A stretch of DNA of 32,038 nt, taken from positions 1-32,038 of the forward strand of contig JAZQNN010000054.1 in assembly GCA_045627365.1 (NCBI GenBank), written 5' to 3'. The notes below the pieces were generated by a model. The model was not told the DNA's origin and searched no databases. It saw only the letters and a program-made list of their open reading frames with translations. Every line of letters starts with the position of its first letter. Within the stretch, counting starts at the first letter, position 1. The stretch comes from RGIG5612 sp045627365 (lineage in GTDB: Bacteria > Bacillota > Clostridia > Lachnospirales > Lachnospiraceae). Of the stretch, positions 1 through 8,857 are shown piece by piece. Both the position numbers and the translations under genes were made by a program.

Positions 1-833
1 CCCTTGAGAGTATCCTCGGGTTTGAACTATTCACCCGTGAGAGACAGCATGTTTCGATTTCCGCAGCCGGGAGAGCGTTGGCAGACTCATGGCAGTCGCT
101 GAATGAAGAAATCGAAATGTCGATCCGCCATGCTCAGGAAATCAATGAGCATCAGGAAAGCACTCTGAAAATCAGTGATGACCGAGGCACCGAGAAGAAT
201 TTATATCTCTACCCGATACTGGACCGTTTCAGTTTAGAATATCCTGACGTTCCCTGCAATATTGAGCAGACAGATGCAGCCTGGTCGATCAACAGCATTT
301 ATCGTAACACCATCGATCTGGCCTTCATAATGGCTCACGAGACCGCTAACCTCGATTCCAGTCTTCTGCAATGGAAGATCATCTATAACACGACCTGGGG
401 CGTATATATCAATAAATCCAATCCCCTGTTTTATCGCGATTCTGTTACCATTGACGATATCCATAATGAACCGGTCGTAATGCTTTCAACCGTTGCCAGC
501 AACAGCTACTCAGCAAACATCTTTAATTTATACCACAAGCACGGTTATCAGCCAAATGTAACGTCTTACGTAAGCAATAATGCCTCTTTGGCATTTGCCC
601 TGCATCAGGGAAATGGCTTGATCTTCGCGAATGAATTCTTATCCGTTCCTAACCATATGAATACGAAATTCTTCCCGCTTGCTGACACTCACGACGGTCT
701 GGCGCTTGTTTGGCACAAAGATCCGCGCAACCCGATGACCTTGCCGTTTGTTGCTCTTGCAGAAAAATACTTTGCCAAAGAATACACTGCTATAAGAGAG
801 CAGCTTTGCAGCCCGCAAGATATCACTCAGTAA
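1..833 (+). CDS. LysR-family transcriptional regulator (5' partial)
   Basis: The reading frame is open from the first full codon at position 3 and ends at TAA 831-833, so the gene starts outside the window. The first visible residues (ESILGFELFTRERQ, then SISAAGRALA) are the end of a LysR winged helix-turn-helix and line up with residues 46-74 of the next gene. The rest is a substrate-binding-like effector domain, with conserved stretches DDRGTEKNLYLYPIL and YVSNNASLAFALHQG. The TTG at 78 lies inside the DNA-binding domain and is not the true start. The protein should bind DNA as an oligomer and respond to a small molecule that cannot be identified here. It closely resembles its downstream neighbour, so the two are probably a tandem duplication. 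The family is certain; the target is unknown. Confidence 0.9.
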   Translation, partial: LESILGFELFTRERQHVSISAAGRALADSWQSLNEEIEMSIRHAQEINEHQESTLKISDDRGTEKNLYLYPILDRFSLEYPDVPCNIEQTDAAWSINSIYRNTIDLAFIMAHETANLDSSLLQWKIIYNTTWGVYINKSNPLFYRDSVTIDDIHNEPVVMLSTVASNSYSANIFNLYHKHGYQPNVTSYVSNNASLAFALHQGNGLIFANEFLSVPNHMNTKFFPLADTHDGLALVWHKDPRNPMTLPFVALAEKYFAKEYTAIREQLCSPQDITQ

Positions 834-843
834 ATGATAACAT

Positions 844-864
844 GGCTCGGCGAAAAAACGAGCC
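844..864. other. Short hairpin between the two LysR genes
   Basis: GGCTCG (844-849) pairs with CGAGCC (859-864) around a nine-base A-rich loop, eleven bases after the first LysR stop codon. No T-tract follows on either strand, so it is at best a weak terminator or an mRNA 3' end structure. Confidence 0.35.
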
Positions 865-934
865 CGGTTAAAGATTCTTAATTCGTATCATTCTATGCAC
901 ATAAGTAATATACATTGATTGTAAGGCGCAGCTT

Positions 935-1864
935 ATGAAACACATCAATCTGATGAACCTGACTTTTTCAGAAATAGTTATTTTCTTATCAGCCGCAAAA
1001 TTCGAAAGTTTTTCTGCCGCCGCGAAAGAGGTCAATGTGACCCAGCCAACGGTCAGTAAGGCGATCTCTTCGTTTGAGGACGAATTGGGCGTCAAACTTT
1101 TTACGCGCGAAAAGCAGCGTGTTACATTAACCAAAGCCGGAAAACAGCTGGCTCTTTCACTGAAAGATTTTTCCGTCTATATCGAGCATTCCATCAAGCA
1201 GATCCAGGAGATCGACGAACTTCAGTCCGAATTAAACATCTGCGATGACCGCGGAACAGATAAGACACTTTACCTGTATCCGATCCTGAATTTATTCAAT
1301 TCCGAGCATCCCAATGTCAATGTTAATATAGAATTAAACGACTCAACGTGGATATTTGACAACGTTTACAGAGGAACCATCGATCTGGGATTCGCAATGC
1401 TTGATTCCTTAGACTACTACAAAAATTTCAATTTGCAGAGCAAAGTCTTGTATCGTTCGACCTGGGGTGTCTTTATACATAAATCCAATCCTCTGTTTTA
1501 TAAGGATAAGATAACTTTTGAAGATCTTGCTGATGAGCCGATCACTTCGCTGTCTCACTCAGCCAGCGTTTTTTATTCTTCTACCATAACCTCTATGTTT
1601 CAGAAAAGAGGATTGACACCTTTTTTCCAGTCGTATGTCAGCAATAATGCTTCTTTGATATATTCAATGTATCAGGGCAAAAACATAGTAATTGCCAACG
1701 AATTTTTATTTACCCCTGACAACAAGGAAATCAAGTATTTCCCGCTTGAGGGCACCGAGGACGGGCTCGTCCTTGTATGGAAGAAAGACACTGAGCAGAT
1801 TCGTTCTTTTGTTGATTCAGCCGAAAAATTCTTTAAAGATATGTATAAACAACGCTTGATCTGA
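935..1864 (+). CDS. LysR-family transcriptional regulator
   Basis: This 309-residue protein has full LysR length. Residues about 10-69 form the winged helix-turn-helix (FSAAAKEVNVTQPTVSKAISSFEDELGVKLFTRE), a classic LysR signature. Residues about 98-305 form the effector-binding domain. The ATG at 935 is preceded by a modest TAAGG site; an in-frame ATG at 950 is a possible alternative. It shares many residues with the partial regulator upstream, including DDRGT(D/E)K, STWGV/TTWGV, HKSNPLFYKD and SYVSNNASL, so the pair looks like a tandem duplication with diverged effector pockets. No metabolic gene is adjacent on the plus strand, so the regulon cannot be inferred. It ends just before a strong bidirectional terminator. 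Confidence 0.93.
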   Translation: MKHINLMNLTFSEIVIFLSAAKFESFSAAAKEVNVTQPTVSKAISSFEDELGVKLFTREKQRVTLTKAGKQLALSLKDFSVYIEHSIKQIQEIDELQSELNICDDRGTDKTLYLYPILNLFNSEHPNVNVNIELNDSTWIFDNVYRGTIDLGFAMLDSLDYYKNFNLQSKVLYRSTWGVFIHKSNPLFYKDKITFEDLADEPITSLSHSASVFYSSTITSMFQKRGLTPFFQSYVSNNASLIYSMYQGKNIVIANEFLFTPDNKEIKYFPLEGTEDGLVLVWKKDTEQIRSFVDSAEKFFKDMYKQRLI

Positions 1865-1878
1865 AATCATGGATAACG

Positions 1879-1906
1879 AAAAAAGGTGCCGAAAGGCACC
1901 TTTTTT
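1879..1906. terminator. Bidirectional intrinsic terminator
   Basis: A 12-bp perfect stem, AAAAAAGGTGCC (1879-1890) with GGCACCTTTTTT (1895-1906), closes a GAAA tetraloop. It reads as an intrinsic terminator with a T-run on both strands. It lies 15 bases after the LysR stop and 50 bases after the stop of the convergent LytTR gene, so it can serve both. Confidence 0.92.
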
Positions 1907-1956
1907 CATTATCAGCAAAACAAATCAGTCGTCGAAACAGCCCCCATCTGTCTTCG

Positions 1957-2295
1957 CTACAGAATCAAAGCGTTGGTATGTTCAAGCGCTTCAATAAGCT
2001 GCTTTTCATACCGGCTTCCAATGGGCAATCTGGTTCCTTCCTTGTCATCCATAATGACATTTCTGCCGTCTATACTTCTTATTCGGTCGACCGGAACCAG
2101 AATCGACCTGTATATGCGGCAAAATCCCTTATCAGCCAGCATCCGTTCCAGCGAACTGAGACTTTGGCTGAATTCATGCGACTCTTGGTTGAAAAATACA
2201 GTCACATTGTGCTTGCACACTTCAAAATAAGTTACTTCATGAATCTTTAATACTCGATACCTATGGCTGTCTGAAATAGAAATCTCTTCCTTCAA
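1957..2295 (-). CDS. Stand-alone LytTR DNA-binding domain protein
   Basis: This 112-residue protein consists almost entirely of a LytTR DNA-binding domain. Visible family features are the YFEVCKHNVTVFF strand region (about 23-35), FCRIYRSILVPVDRIRSID (about 58-76) and the terminal LPIGSRYEKQL (90-100). There is no receiver domain and no membrane segment, so it is an orphan regulator rather than a two-component response regulator. The start is TTG at 2295-2293, supported by an AAGGAGA ribosome site a few bases upstream. No histidine kinase or peptide gene lies nearby. The 151-bp AT-rich gap separating it from ileS upstream suggests its own promoter. What it regulates cannot be told from this window. 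Confidence 0.85.
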   Translation of the reverse strand: MKEEISISDSHRYRVLKIHEVTYFEVCKHNVTVFFNQESHEFSQSLSSLERMLADKGFCRIYRSILVPVDRIRSIDGRNVIMDDKEGTRLPIGSRYEKQLIEALEHTNALIL

Positions 2296-2446
2296 AAATC
2301 TCTCCTTTCGATAATCGAATGCGGGATATCATATTTCGACCACTTTTTCTTCTGCTATAGGCAGTATATATTCATTTAGTATCGCATCTTGATATATTTA
2401 TAAAAATTATTATTTTAAAAATGTAATTAAAAACTATTTATTGATA

Positions 2447-5400
2447 TTAATTTTTCTTAATACCTATCGTTACATTTTCTCCGTTGATGTCCCAGGCCTT
2501 GCTGATACCGTCTGTTGAACCAAGTACAACATCAGTAGCCATTACGTCGCGGAGCATCAGATCCTTCTTCCTTCCGAGGATATCAAGGATCTTTTCGCTG
2601 CCGTCAACGAATATGGTGATCATATCCATGACCTCAAAATCAGCTTCCTTACGCATTGTCTGGATCTTGCTGACCATCTCACGGATAATGCCTTCCTCAA
2701 GAAGATCCTGATCCAGATGGAGATCCAGAACGACCGTGATTCCGTAATCGCTCGTTGACTCATAGCCTTCGACCTGAGCCACTTCGATCAGAAGATCATC
2801 CTTCTCAAGGACTGCCTCTCCGGTAGAAAGCGCAAGCTTGAGTGTGCCGGTCTCATTCAGTTCATCCATTGCTGCGTTTCCGTCGATGGATGAAAGCAGG
2901 TTCCTGATCTCGCCGAGCTGTTTGCCGAACTTAGGTCCTAAAGTCTTGAGCTGCGGTTTGAATGAATATGAAGAGAAGTCGCGGACATCGTCCTTCATCT
3001 CGGCTTTCTTAACATTCAGCTCGTCTGCGATAATATCAGTATAGAACTCGGAAAGCTGCCAAGGTGCCTTGATATACATTGCAGGAAGCGGCTGTCTGTT
3101 CTTTACATTTGATGCATTTCTGCATGCGCGGCCCATAACTACCACGTCAAGAACGCGTTCCATATTGGCCTCAAGCTCAGCATCGATAAGGCTCTCGTCG
3201 ACTGTTGGGAAGTCACACAGATGAATGCTCTCCGGAGCGTCCGCAAATTCACCGACAACCAGGTTCTGATATATTTGCTCTGTCATAAACGGAACGAACG
3301 GAGCTGCGATCTTGCTAAGTGTTACAAGGCAGGTGTACAGAGTCATATAAGCATTGATCTTATCCTGCTCCATTCCCTTAGCCCAGAATCTTTCACGGCT
3401 GCGGCGGACATACCAGTTGCTCAGATCATCAACAAAATCATCCATTGCTCTGCATGATTCAGGGATCTGGTAATTGCTCATGCGGTTGTCGACCTCGCGA
3501 ACCACCGTGTTCAGTTTGGACAGGATCCATTTGTCCATAACCGGGAGTTTATCCGGCTCGAGCTTATGATCCTTGGCACTGAATCCGTCAATATTGGCAT
3601 AAAGAACGAAGAATGCGTAGGTGTTCCACAAAGTACCCATGAACTTTCTCTGTCCCTCTATAACCGCGTCGCCGTGGAATCTGCTTGGAAGCCACGGAGC
3701 TGAGTTGGTGTAGAAATACCAGCGGATCGCGTCTGCGCCGTATTTATCAAGCGCATCGAAAGGATCTACAGCATTGCCCTTGGATTTGCTCATCTTCTGG
3801 CCGTCCTTATCCTGAACATGGCCAAGAACTATAACATTCCTGTACGGTGCCTGGTTGAATACCAGTGTAGAAATAGCCATCAGAGAATAGAACCAGCCTC
3901 TTGTCTGGTCAACTGCCTCTGAGATAAAGTCAGCCGGGAAATGTGCCTCGAAGAGTTCCTTGTTCTCAAACGGGTAATGATACTGTGCAAAAGGCATCGA
4001 GCCAGAGTCATACCAGCAGTCGATAACTTCAGGTACTCTGTGCATTTCTTTGCCGCAGATCGGACACTTGATGGTGACTTCGTCGATATACGGGCGGTGA
4101 AGTTCAATGTCGTCCGGGCAATTGTCGGACATGGACTTGAGTTCTTCGATGCTGCCGATAGCATGCTGATGTCCGCACTCGCACTCCCAGATCGGAAGCG
4201 GTGTGCCCCAGTAACGGTTACGTGAAAGTCCCCAGTCCTGAACGTTCTCCAGCCAGTCGCCGAAACGGCCTTTGCCGATGCTCTCAGGAATCCAGTTAAC
4301 CGTATTGTTATTGGCTACAAGCTGATCTTTAACTTCCGTCATCTTGATGAACCAGCTCTCACGAGCGTAGTAGATAAGCGGAGTATCGCATCTCCAGCAG
4401 AACGGGTAGCTGTGCTCGAACTGCGGTGCGTTGAAGAGTCTTCCCTGTTCCTTCAGGTATTCAAGAACGAGCTTATCAGCCTCTTTGCAGAATACGCCCT
4501 CCCAAGGGGTCTCCTTGGTCATGCAGCCTGCTCCGTCAACGAACTGAACGAACGGCAGGTTATATCTGCGTCCGATTCGGGAGTCGTCCTCACCAAATGC
4601 CGGTGCGATATGAACGATACCGGTACCGTCTTCCATAGATACGTAGCCGTCGCAGGTCACATAATGGAAATGCGCATTGATCTTGCTGTAATCAACATTA
4701 TCGAAAAGCGGATGATACTCTTTGTATTCGAGTTCTGAGCCCTTATAACGCTTGATTATCTGGTAATCTTCCTTCAGGACGGTCTCGCACAGAGCCTCAG
4801 CCATGTAGTAGAATTCATCGCCCTTCTTGACCTTTACATATGTCTCATCCGGATTTACGCAGAGGGCAACGTTGGACGGAAGTGTCCACGGTGTGGTCGT
4901 CCATGCCAGAAAGTAAGCGTCTTCTCCGCTGACTTTGAATTTAGCGATCGCTGAGCGTTCTTTAACGTCCTTGTAGCCTTGAGCTACCTCGTGGCTTGAA
5001 AGCGGGGTGCCGCAGCGCGGGCAATAAGGCACGATCTTGTAGCCTTTATAAAGAAGTCCCTTCTCCCAGATCTTCTTGAGTGACCACCATACGGACTCGA
5101 TGTAGTTGTTATCATAGGTTACGTAGGGATTCTCCATGTCGGCCCAAAAGCCTACGGTTGAGGAGAAATCTTCCCACATTCCCTTATATTTCCATACGCT
5201 TTCCTTGCACTTTTCAATGAAAGGAGCCATACCGTACTGCTCGATCTGCTCTTTGCCGTCAAGGCCAAGAAGTTTTTCGACCTCGATCTCAACAGGCAGT
5301 CCGTGAGTATCCCAGCCGGCCTTACGCGGTACTTCATAGCCTTTCATGGTCCAGAATCTCGGAACAAGGTCTTTGATTACACGTGTAAGAACGTGTCCGA

Positions 5401-5566
5401 TATGCGGCTTGCCGTTGGCTGTTGGCGGGCCGTCATAAAACATATACTGGGGTTTGCCTTCATTTTCTTCCATGCTCTTTTCGAAAATGCGGTTATCCTT
5501 CCAGAACTTCTCAACTTCTTTCTCTCTGCTGACAAAATTCAGGTCAGCCGGAACTTTTTTATACAC
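2447..5566 (-). CDS. ileS: Isoleucyl-tRNA synthetase, long (type 2-like) form
   Basis: This enzyme charges tRNA-Ile with isoleucine, with editing of mischarged valine, in the cytoplasm. The start is GTG at 5566-5564, eight bases after GGAGG; the frame stays open upstream, but no start there has a ribosome site. The product is 1039 residues. The class I signature HIGH is in GKPHIGHVL (residues 54-58) and KMSKS is at about 591-595. Cysteine pairs in YCPRCGTPLSSHEVAQGYKDV, CECGHQHA and CPICGKEMH are probable zinc sites. The length and the C-terminal half resemble the eukaryote-like IleRS2 group rather than the roughly 940-residue type 1 enzyme; IleRS2 enzymes are known for natural mupirocin resistance. 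It follows pncB by 34 bp and is probably co-transcribed. No T-box leader is seen before either gene. Confidence 0.96.
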   Translation of the reverse strand: MYKKVPADLNFVSREKEVEKFWKDNRIFEKSMEENEGKPQYMFYDGPPTANGKPHIGHVLTRVIKDLVPRFWTMKGYEVPRKAGWDTHGLPVEIEVEKLLGLDGKEQIEQYGMAPFIEKCKESVWKYKGMWEDFSSTVGFWADMENPYVTYDNNYIESVWWSLKKIWEKGLLYKGYKIVPYCPRCGTPLSSHEVAQGYKDVKERSAIAKFKVSGEDAYFLAWTTTPWTLPSNVALCVNPDETYVKVKKGDEFYYMAEALCETVLKEDYQIIKRYKGSELEYKEYHPLFDNVDYSKINAHFHYVTCDGYVSMEDGTGIVHIAPAFGEDDSRIGRRYNLPFVQFVDGAGCMTKETPWEGVFCKEADKLVLEYLKEQGRLFNAPQFEHSYPFCWRCDTPLIYYARESWFIKMTEVKDQLVANNNTVNWIPESIGKGRFGDWLENVQDWGLSRNRYWGTPLPIWECECGHQHAIGSIEELKSMSDNCPDDIELHRPYIDEVTIKCPICGKEMHRVPEVIDCWYDSGSMPFAQYHYPFENKELFEAHFPADFISEAVDQTRGWFYSLMAISTLVFNQAPYRNVIVLGHVQDKDGQKMSKSKGNAVDPFDALDKYGADAIRWYFYTNSAPWLPSRFHGDAVIEGQRKFMGTLWNTYAFFVLYANIDGFSAKDHKLEPDKLPVMDKWILSKLNTVVREVDNRMSNYQIPESCRAMDDFVDDLSNWYVRRSRERFWAKGMEQDKINAYMTLYTCLVTLSKIAAPFVPFMTEQIYQNLVVGEFADAPESIHLCDFPTVDESLIDAELEANMERVLDVVVMGRACRNASNVKNRQPLPAMYIKAPWQLSEFYTDIIADELNVKKAEMKDDVRDFSSYSFKPQLKTLGPKFGKQLGEIRNLLSSIDGNAAMDELNETGTLKLALSTGEAVLEKDDLLIEVAQVEGYESTSDYGITVVLDLHLDQDLLEEGIIREMVSKIQTMRKEADFEVMDMITIFVDGSEKILDILGRKKDLMLRDVMATDVVLGSTDGISKAWDINGENVTIGIKKN

Positions 5567-5600
5567 TACAACTTCCTCCAAAAATATATTGCGAAAATTA

Positions 5601-7061
5601 TTATCTGATGCCGCTCTTAGCCTCTGCAAGAAGATTATTCTTCAGGTCGTAAAGCTTCTGTGAAAGGTCAACATAAACCTCACTTGGGTTGGTAAGACGC
5701 TTTGTCTCGTCCCAGATCGTATCCATTTCCTTCCTGCAGTTCTCCTTGATCTCCTCAAATGACGGAGATTCGTAAACACACAGGCCTTTCTTGAATATCG
5801 GAACCAGGACCTCCCTCATGGTAAATGTTCCGGCAGTGATCAACGTCTTCTTCCATGTGTCTACCGGATCAAACAGCATAATGTTCATATGCTCTGTATA
5901 GACCTCATCCTCCAGGCAGATCATATCGCCGATGATCTTGCCGGTCTCCTTGCTGTAGAACCTGAGGACCTTCTTATTGCCCGGGTTGGTGATCTTTACA
6001 ACGTTCTCTGATACCTTGATCTTCGGAACAAACTCTCCGGTCTTCTTATCCTGAACGGCAACAAGTTTGTAAACGCCGCCGAATGACGGGCAATCTTTGG
6101 ATGTGATCAGATTGGTGCCGACACCCCATGATGTGATCTGCGCGCCTTCTGCAATCAGTGAGCTGATCAGGTTCTCATCCAGGTCGCTTGACGCGGAAAT
6201 GACTGCGTCTGTATATCCTGCCTCATCGAGCATCTGTCTTGCTTTCTTGGAAAGGTAAGCAAGGTCACCCGAATCAAGTCTGATTCCGTAATATGTAAGC
6301 TTAATTCCCTTTGCCTTCATCTCGTCAAATACTCTGATCGCGTTAGGAACGCCGGACCTGAGAGTATCATACGTGTCAACCAAGAGAATGCAGGCATTCG
6401 GATACATCTCAGCGTATGTCCTGAACGCGGTATATTCATCCGGGAAGCTCTGCACCCAACTGTGAGCGTGTGTTCCTTTAACAGGAACGCCAAACATCTG
6501 GCCGGTAAGGACATTGGATGTTCCTACGCATCCGGCGATGCAGGCAGCCCTTGCACCATATGTGCCGGCGTCAGGTCCCTGTGCACGTCTTAAGCCAAAC
6601 TCCATTACGCCGCCGCCATTTGCTGCGTATACGACACGTGCTGCCTTGGTAGCGATAAGGCTCTGATGATTCAGAATATTCAGCAAAGCTGCCTCCAGAA
6701 GCTGAGCCTCCATGATAGGCGCTATGACTTTGAGCATCGGCTCTGTCGGGAAGACTAAGGTTCCCTCCGGAACGCCCCAGATATCACCTGTAAAGTGATA
6801 ATGGCTGAGCCAGTCAAGAAAATCCTCATCAAAAATTCCCAGATTTCTCAGGTAATCTATGTCTTCGTATGAAAAGTGCAGATTCTTGATATAATCAATT
6901 ACCTGTTCAAGGCCGCAGCAGATCGCGTAGCCTCCGTCACACGGACATTTTCTGTAAAAAGCGTCGAATACGACAACAGCGTCGTTTCCGGACTTGTAAT
7001 ATCCCTGCATCATGGTAAGTTCATACAGGTCAGTCAGTAATGTTAAATTTCTTCCTTCCAT
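5601..7061 (-). CDS. pncB: Nicotinate phosphoribosyltransferase
   Basis: This enzyme joins nicotinate to PRPP to make nicotinate mononucleotide, the committed step of NAD salvage. The start is ATG at 7061-7059 with GAGG five bases upstream. This gives 486 residues, usual for the family; the frame extends further upstream but without a ribosome site. Family hallmarks are the N-terminal LLTDLYELTMMQGYY, the central FGLRRAQGPDAG, KGTHAHSWVQSFPDEYTAF around the active-site region, and YGIRLDSGDLAYLSKKAR. It is the first gene of an apparent operon with ileS (34-bp gap). A good promoter lies about 80 bases upstream, divergent from plsC. Confidence 0.95.
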   Translation of the reverse strand: MEGRNLTLLTDLYELTMMQGYYKSGNDAVVVFDAFYRKCPCDGGYAICCGLEQVIDYIKNLHFSYEDIDYLRNLGIFDEDFLDWLSHYHFTGDIWGVPEGTLVFPTEPMLKVIAPIMEAQLLEAALLNILNHQSLIATKAARVVYAANGGGVMEFGLRRAQGPDAGTYGARAACIAGCVGTSNVLTGQMFGVPVKGTHAHSWVQSFPDEYTAFRTYAEMYPNACILLVDTYDTLRSGVPNAIRVFDEMKAKGIKLTYYGIRLDSGDLAYLSKKARQMLDEAGYTDAVISASSDLDENLISSLIAEGAQITSWGVGTNLITSKDCPSFGGVYKLVAVQDKKTGEFVPKIKVSENVVKITNPGNKKVLRFYSKETGKIIGDMICLEDEVYTEHMNIMLFDPVDTWKKTLITAGTFTMREVLVPIFKKGLCVYESPSFEEIKENCRKEMDTIWDETKRLTNPSEVYVDLSQKLYDLKNNLLAEAKSGIR

Positions 7062-7144
7062 TTTTTCCTCACATTCTGCCCGAACGAAGTCGGATCTATA
7101 AGTATATAGCCTTAATAGTCGGCTGATCACAATTTAACCGATTT

Positions 7145-7172
7145 ATTATATACTCTCTTTAATTTTTTTCAA
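7145..7172 (-). promoter_or_regulatory. Promoter of pncB-ileS
   Basis: On the minus strand TTGAAA (7172-7167) and TATAAT (7150-7145) are separated by 16 bases: a perfect -10 box and a -35 box matching five of six positions. Transcription would begin near 7138, giving a leader of about 77 bases that carries the GAGG ribosome site. No riboswitch or T-box motif was recognised in that leader. Confidence 0.7.
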
Positions 7173-7206
7173 AGAGATTTTAATAAATATCTGCTTTGCT
7201 TAACTC

Positions 7207-7235
7207 TTTACCATTTTGGCAGAAAATGCTAATAT
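7207..7235 (+). promoter_or_regulatory. Extended -10 promoter of plsC (predicted leaderless)
   Basis: TTTACC (7207-7212), a 17-base spacer ending in TGC, and TAATAT (7230-7235) form an extended -10 promoter. The -10 box ends six bases before the plsC ATG at 7242, so the predicted transcription start falls on or next to the ATG. No Shine-Dalgarno sequence is present. Confidence 0.55.
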
Positions 7236-7241
7236 ACACGC

Positions 7242-8015
7242 ATGGTCGGTTTTTTATTGATGTTCCTTGATATGCTGGCAGTCGCAATCGTCTCCGTAGT
7301 CGCGTATCCGCTTCAGATGCTGATAGGCGTATTCAGTCGTTCTGCCAAAGACCGGTTCTGCCTTAAGTTCGTCAGCACAGTGATGAAGACGCTCCTTTTC
7401 ATGACCGGAACCAAGGTCGTTTATAAAGGGCTTGAGCATCTGCCGGCCAAGGATGAAACCGTTGTTTACATAGGCAATCACCGCGGCAACTTCGACTGCG
7501 TGGCCACATACGCGGTCGTTCCCGGGCTGACCGGCTTCGTTGCCAAGAAGGAAATGAAGAGCTGGCCTCTTTTCGGCTGGTGGATGTCAACGGTTTACTG
7601 CCTGTTTCTTGACAGAGATGACAAGAGGCAGGGGATCAAGACCATATTAAGTGGCATTAAATACGTTGAAAAAGGCATATCCATGGTGATCTATCCGGAA
7701 GGTACCCGTTCACGGCACGAGGGCATTCTCGGCGAATTTCACGCGGGTTCTTTCAAGCTGGCTACAAAGCCCGGCGTTAAAATCATTCCCGTTGCGGCCA
7801 ACAATTCAGGAGCCATCTGGGACGATCATATGCCATGGTTTAAGAGCACGACGATGTGCCTGGAATTCTGTGAGCCTATTGAGACTGCCGGTCTTGACAA
7901 AGAAGAGCAGGATGCGCTTCCCGGAAAGGTCCATGACATCCTTCAGGAGGCCGTTATCAGAAACGGTATTGAGATAGGCAGTTTGCCGGAGGGATTTAAA
8001 CTTGAGCAAGAATAA
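7242..8015 (+). CDS. plsC: 1-acyl-sn-glycerol-3-phosphate acyltransferase
   Basis: This 257-residue membrane-associated acyltransferase of the PlsC family makes phosphatidic acid from lysophosphatidic acid. A hydrophobic N-terminus (about 2-31) probably anchors it. The catalytic box NHRGNFD is at 79-85 (NHx4D), the glycerophosphate-binding motif YPEGTRSR at 151-158, and the IIPVAANNSG motif at about 181-190. The ATG at 7242 has no ribosome site but sits seven bases after an extended -10 box, which points to leaderless translation. Its 3' end overlaps murI by 14 bases, so the two are co-transcribed and link phospholipid with cell-wall precursor supply. Other lysophospholipid acyltransferase substrates are possible. 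Confidence 0.93.
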   Translation: MVGFLLMFLDMLAVAIVSVVAYPLQMLIGVFSRSAKDRFCLKFVSTVMKTLLFMTGTKVVYKGLEHLPAKDETVVYIGNHRGNFDCVATYAVVPGLTGFVAKKEMKSWPLFGWWMSTVYCLFLDRDDKRQGIKTILSGIKYVEKGISMVIYPEGTRSRHEGILGEFHAGSFKLATKPGVKIIPVAANNSGAIWDDHMPWFKSTTMCLEFCEPIETAGLDKEEQDALPGKVHDILQEAVIRNGIEIGSLPEGFKLEQE

Positions 8016-8850
8016 TTTACCAATCGGAGTTTTCGATTCCGGTGTCGGCGGAATGACCGTCGCAAGAGAGATCTTCAGGAATCTGCCGAACGAGAGGATC
8101 ATATATTTCGGAGATACGGCAAGAGTGCCTTACGGTAATAAGTCACCCGAAACCATCATCCGCTATTCCAAGCAAATAGCGTCTTTTCTGATTTCCAAAG
8201 ATGTCAAAGCAATTGTAATTGCCTGCAATACCGCCTCTGCTCTGGCACTCGATGCAGTCAGAGAAGAGCTGGATATTCCGATCATCGGCGTTGTTGAGCC
8301 GGGCGCACGCGCAGCATCACGCGAGACGCATAACAGGCATATCGGCGTCATCGGCACCACCGCCACTGTATCGAGCGGACTGTATGACAAATACATCAAG
8401 CAGTTTAATGAAGACGCTGTTGTCTCCTCCAAGGACTGCCCGCTTTTCGTCAGTCTGGTTGAAGAAGGCATGATCGACGATGAAGTAACCAATATTATGA
8501 TCCACAGATACCTTGACAAAATGGTTGCGGCCGGAGACATCGACACACTTATTTTGGGCTGCACCCACTACCCGCTTTTAGGTGATGTTATCGCCCGTGA
8601 GATTGGTGCGCATAAGGCCGGCGAGCCTGCCTGCGGCAATCCGATCACTTTAGTCAATCCGGCATACGAAACGGCCATGGCGCTCAAAGGCCTGCTTGAC
8701 GAGAACGGCCTGGCATCCGACAGAAGCGATGCAGTAAGCCTGTCCGAACATGAATTTTTCGTCAGTGACGGAGCAAAAAAATTCAAGGACTTCGCGAAGG
8801 AAGTCCTTGGAATGGAAATCAATGATATTCAGGTAATGCCTCTGGCATAA
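8002..8850 (+). CDS. murI: Glutamate racemase
   Basis: This enzyme converts L-glutamate to D-glutamate for peptidoglycan, without a cofactor. The 282-residue length is normal. The two catalytic cysteines are visible: C75 in IVIACNTASA and C187 in LILGCTHYPLL. The N-terminal GVFDSGVGGMTV supplies the active-site aspartate D12. The start is TTG at 8002, inside the end of plsC, with GGAGG about ten bases upstream. The overlap indicates co-transcription and translational coupling with plsC. It converges on the minus-strand gene at 8858 with only seven bases between stop codons, and no terminator is visible between them. Confidence 0.96.
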   Translation: MSKNNLPIGVFDSGVGGMTVAREIFRNLPNERIIYFGDTARVPYGNKSPETIIRYSKQIASFLISKDVKAIVIACNTASALALDAVREELDIPIIGVVEPGARAASRETHNRHIGVIGTTATVSSGLYDKYIKQFNEDAVVSSKDCPLFVSLVEEGMIDDEVTNIMIHRYLDKMVAAGDIDTLILGCTHYPLLGDVIAREIGAHKAGEPACGNPITLVNPAYETAMALKGLLDENGLASDRSDAVSLSEHEFFVSDGAKKFKDFAKEVLGMEINDIQVMPLA

Positions 8851-8857
8851 GTCCTCG

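Noticed and set aside
844..864. Intrinsic terminator after the first LysR gene
   Set aside because: The stem is only six bp and is not followed by a T-run on either strand.
7062..7241. T-box or riboswitch before pncB-ileS
   Set aside because: No AGGGTGGNACCGCG-type T-box motif or recognisable riboswitch core is present. The region holds only two divergent promoters and a short leader.
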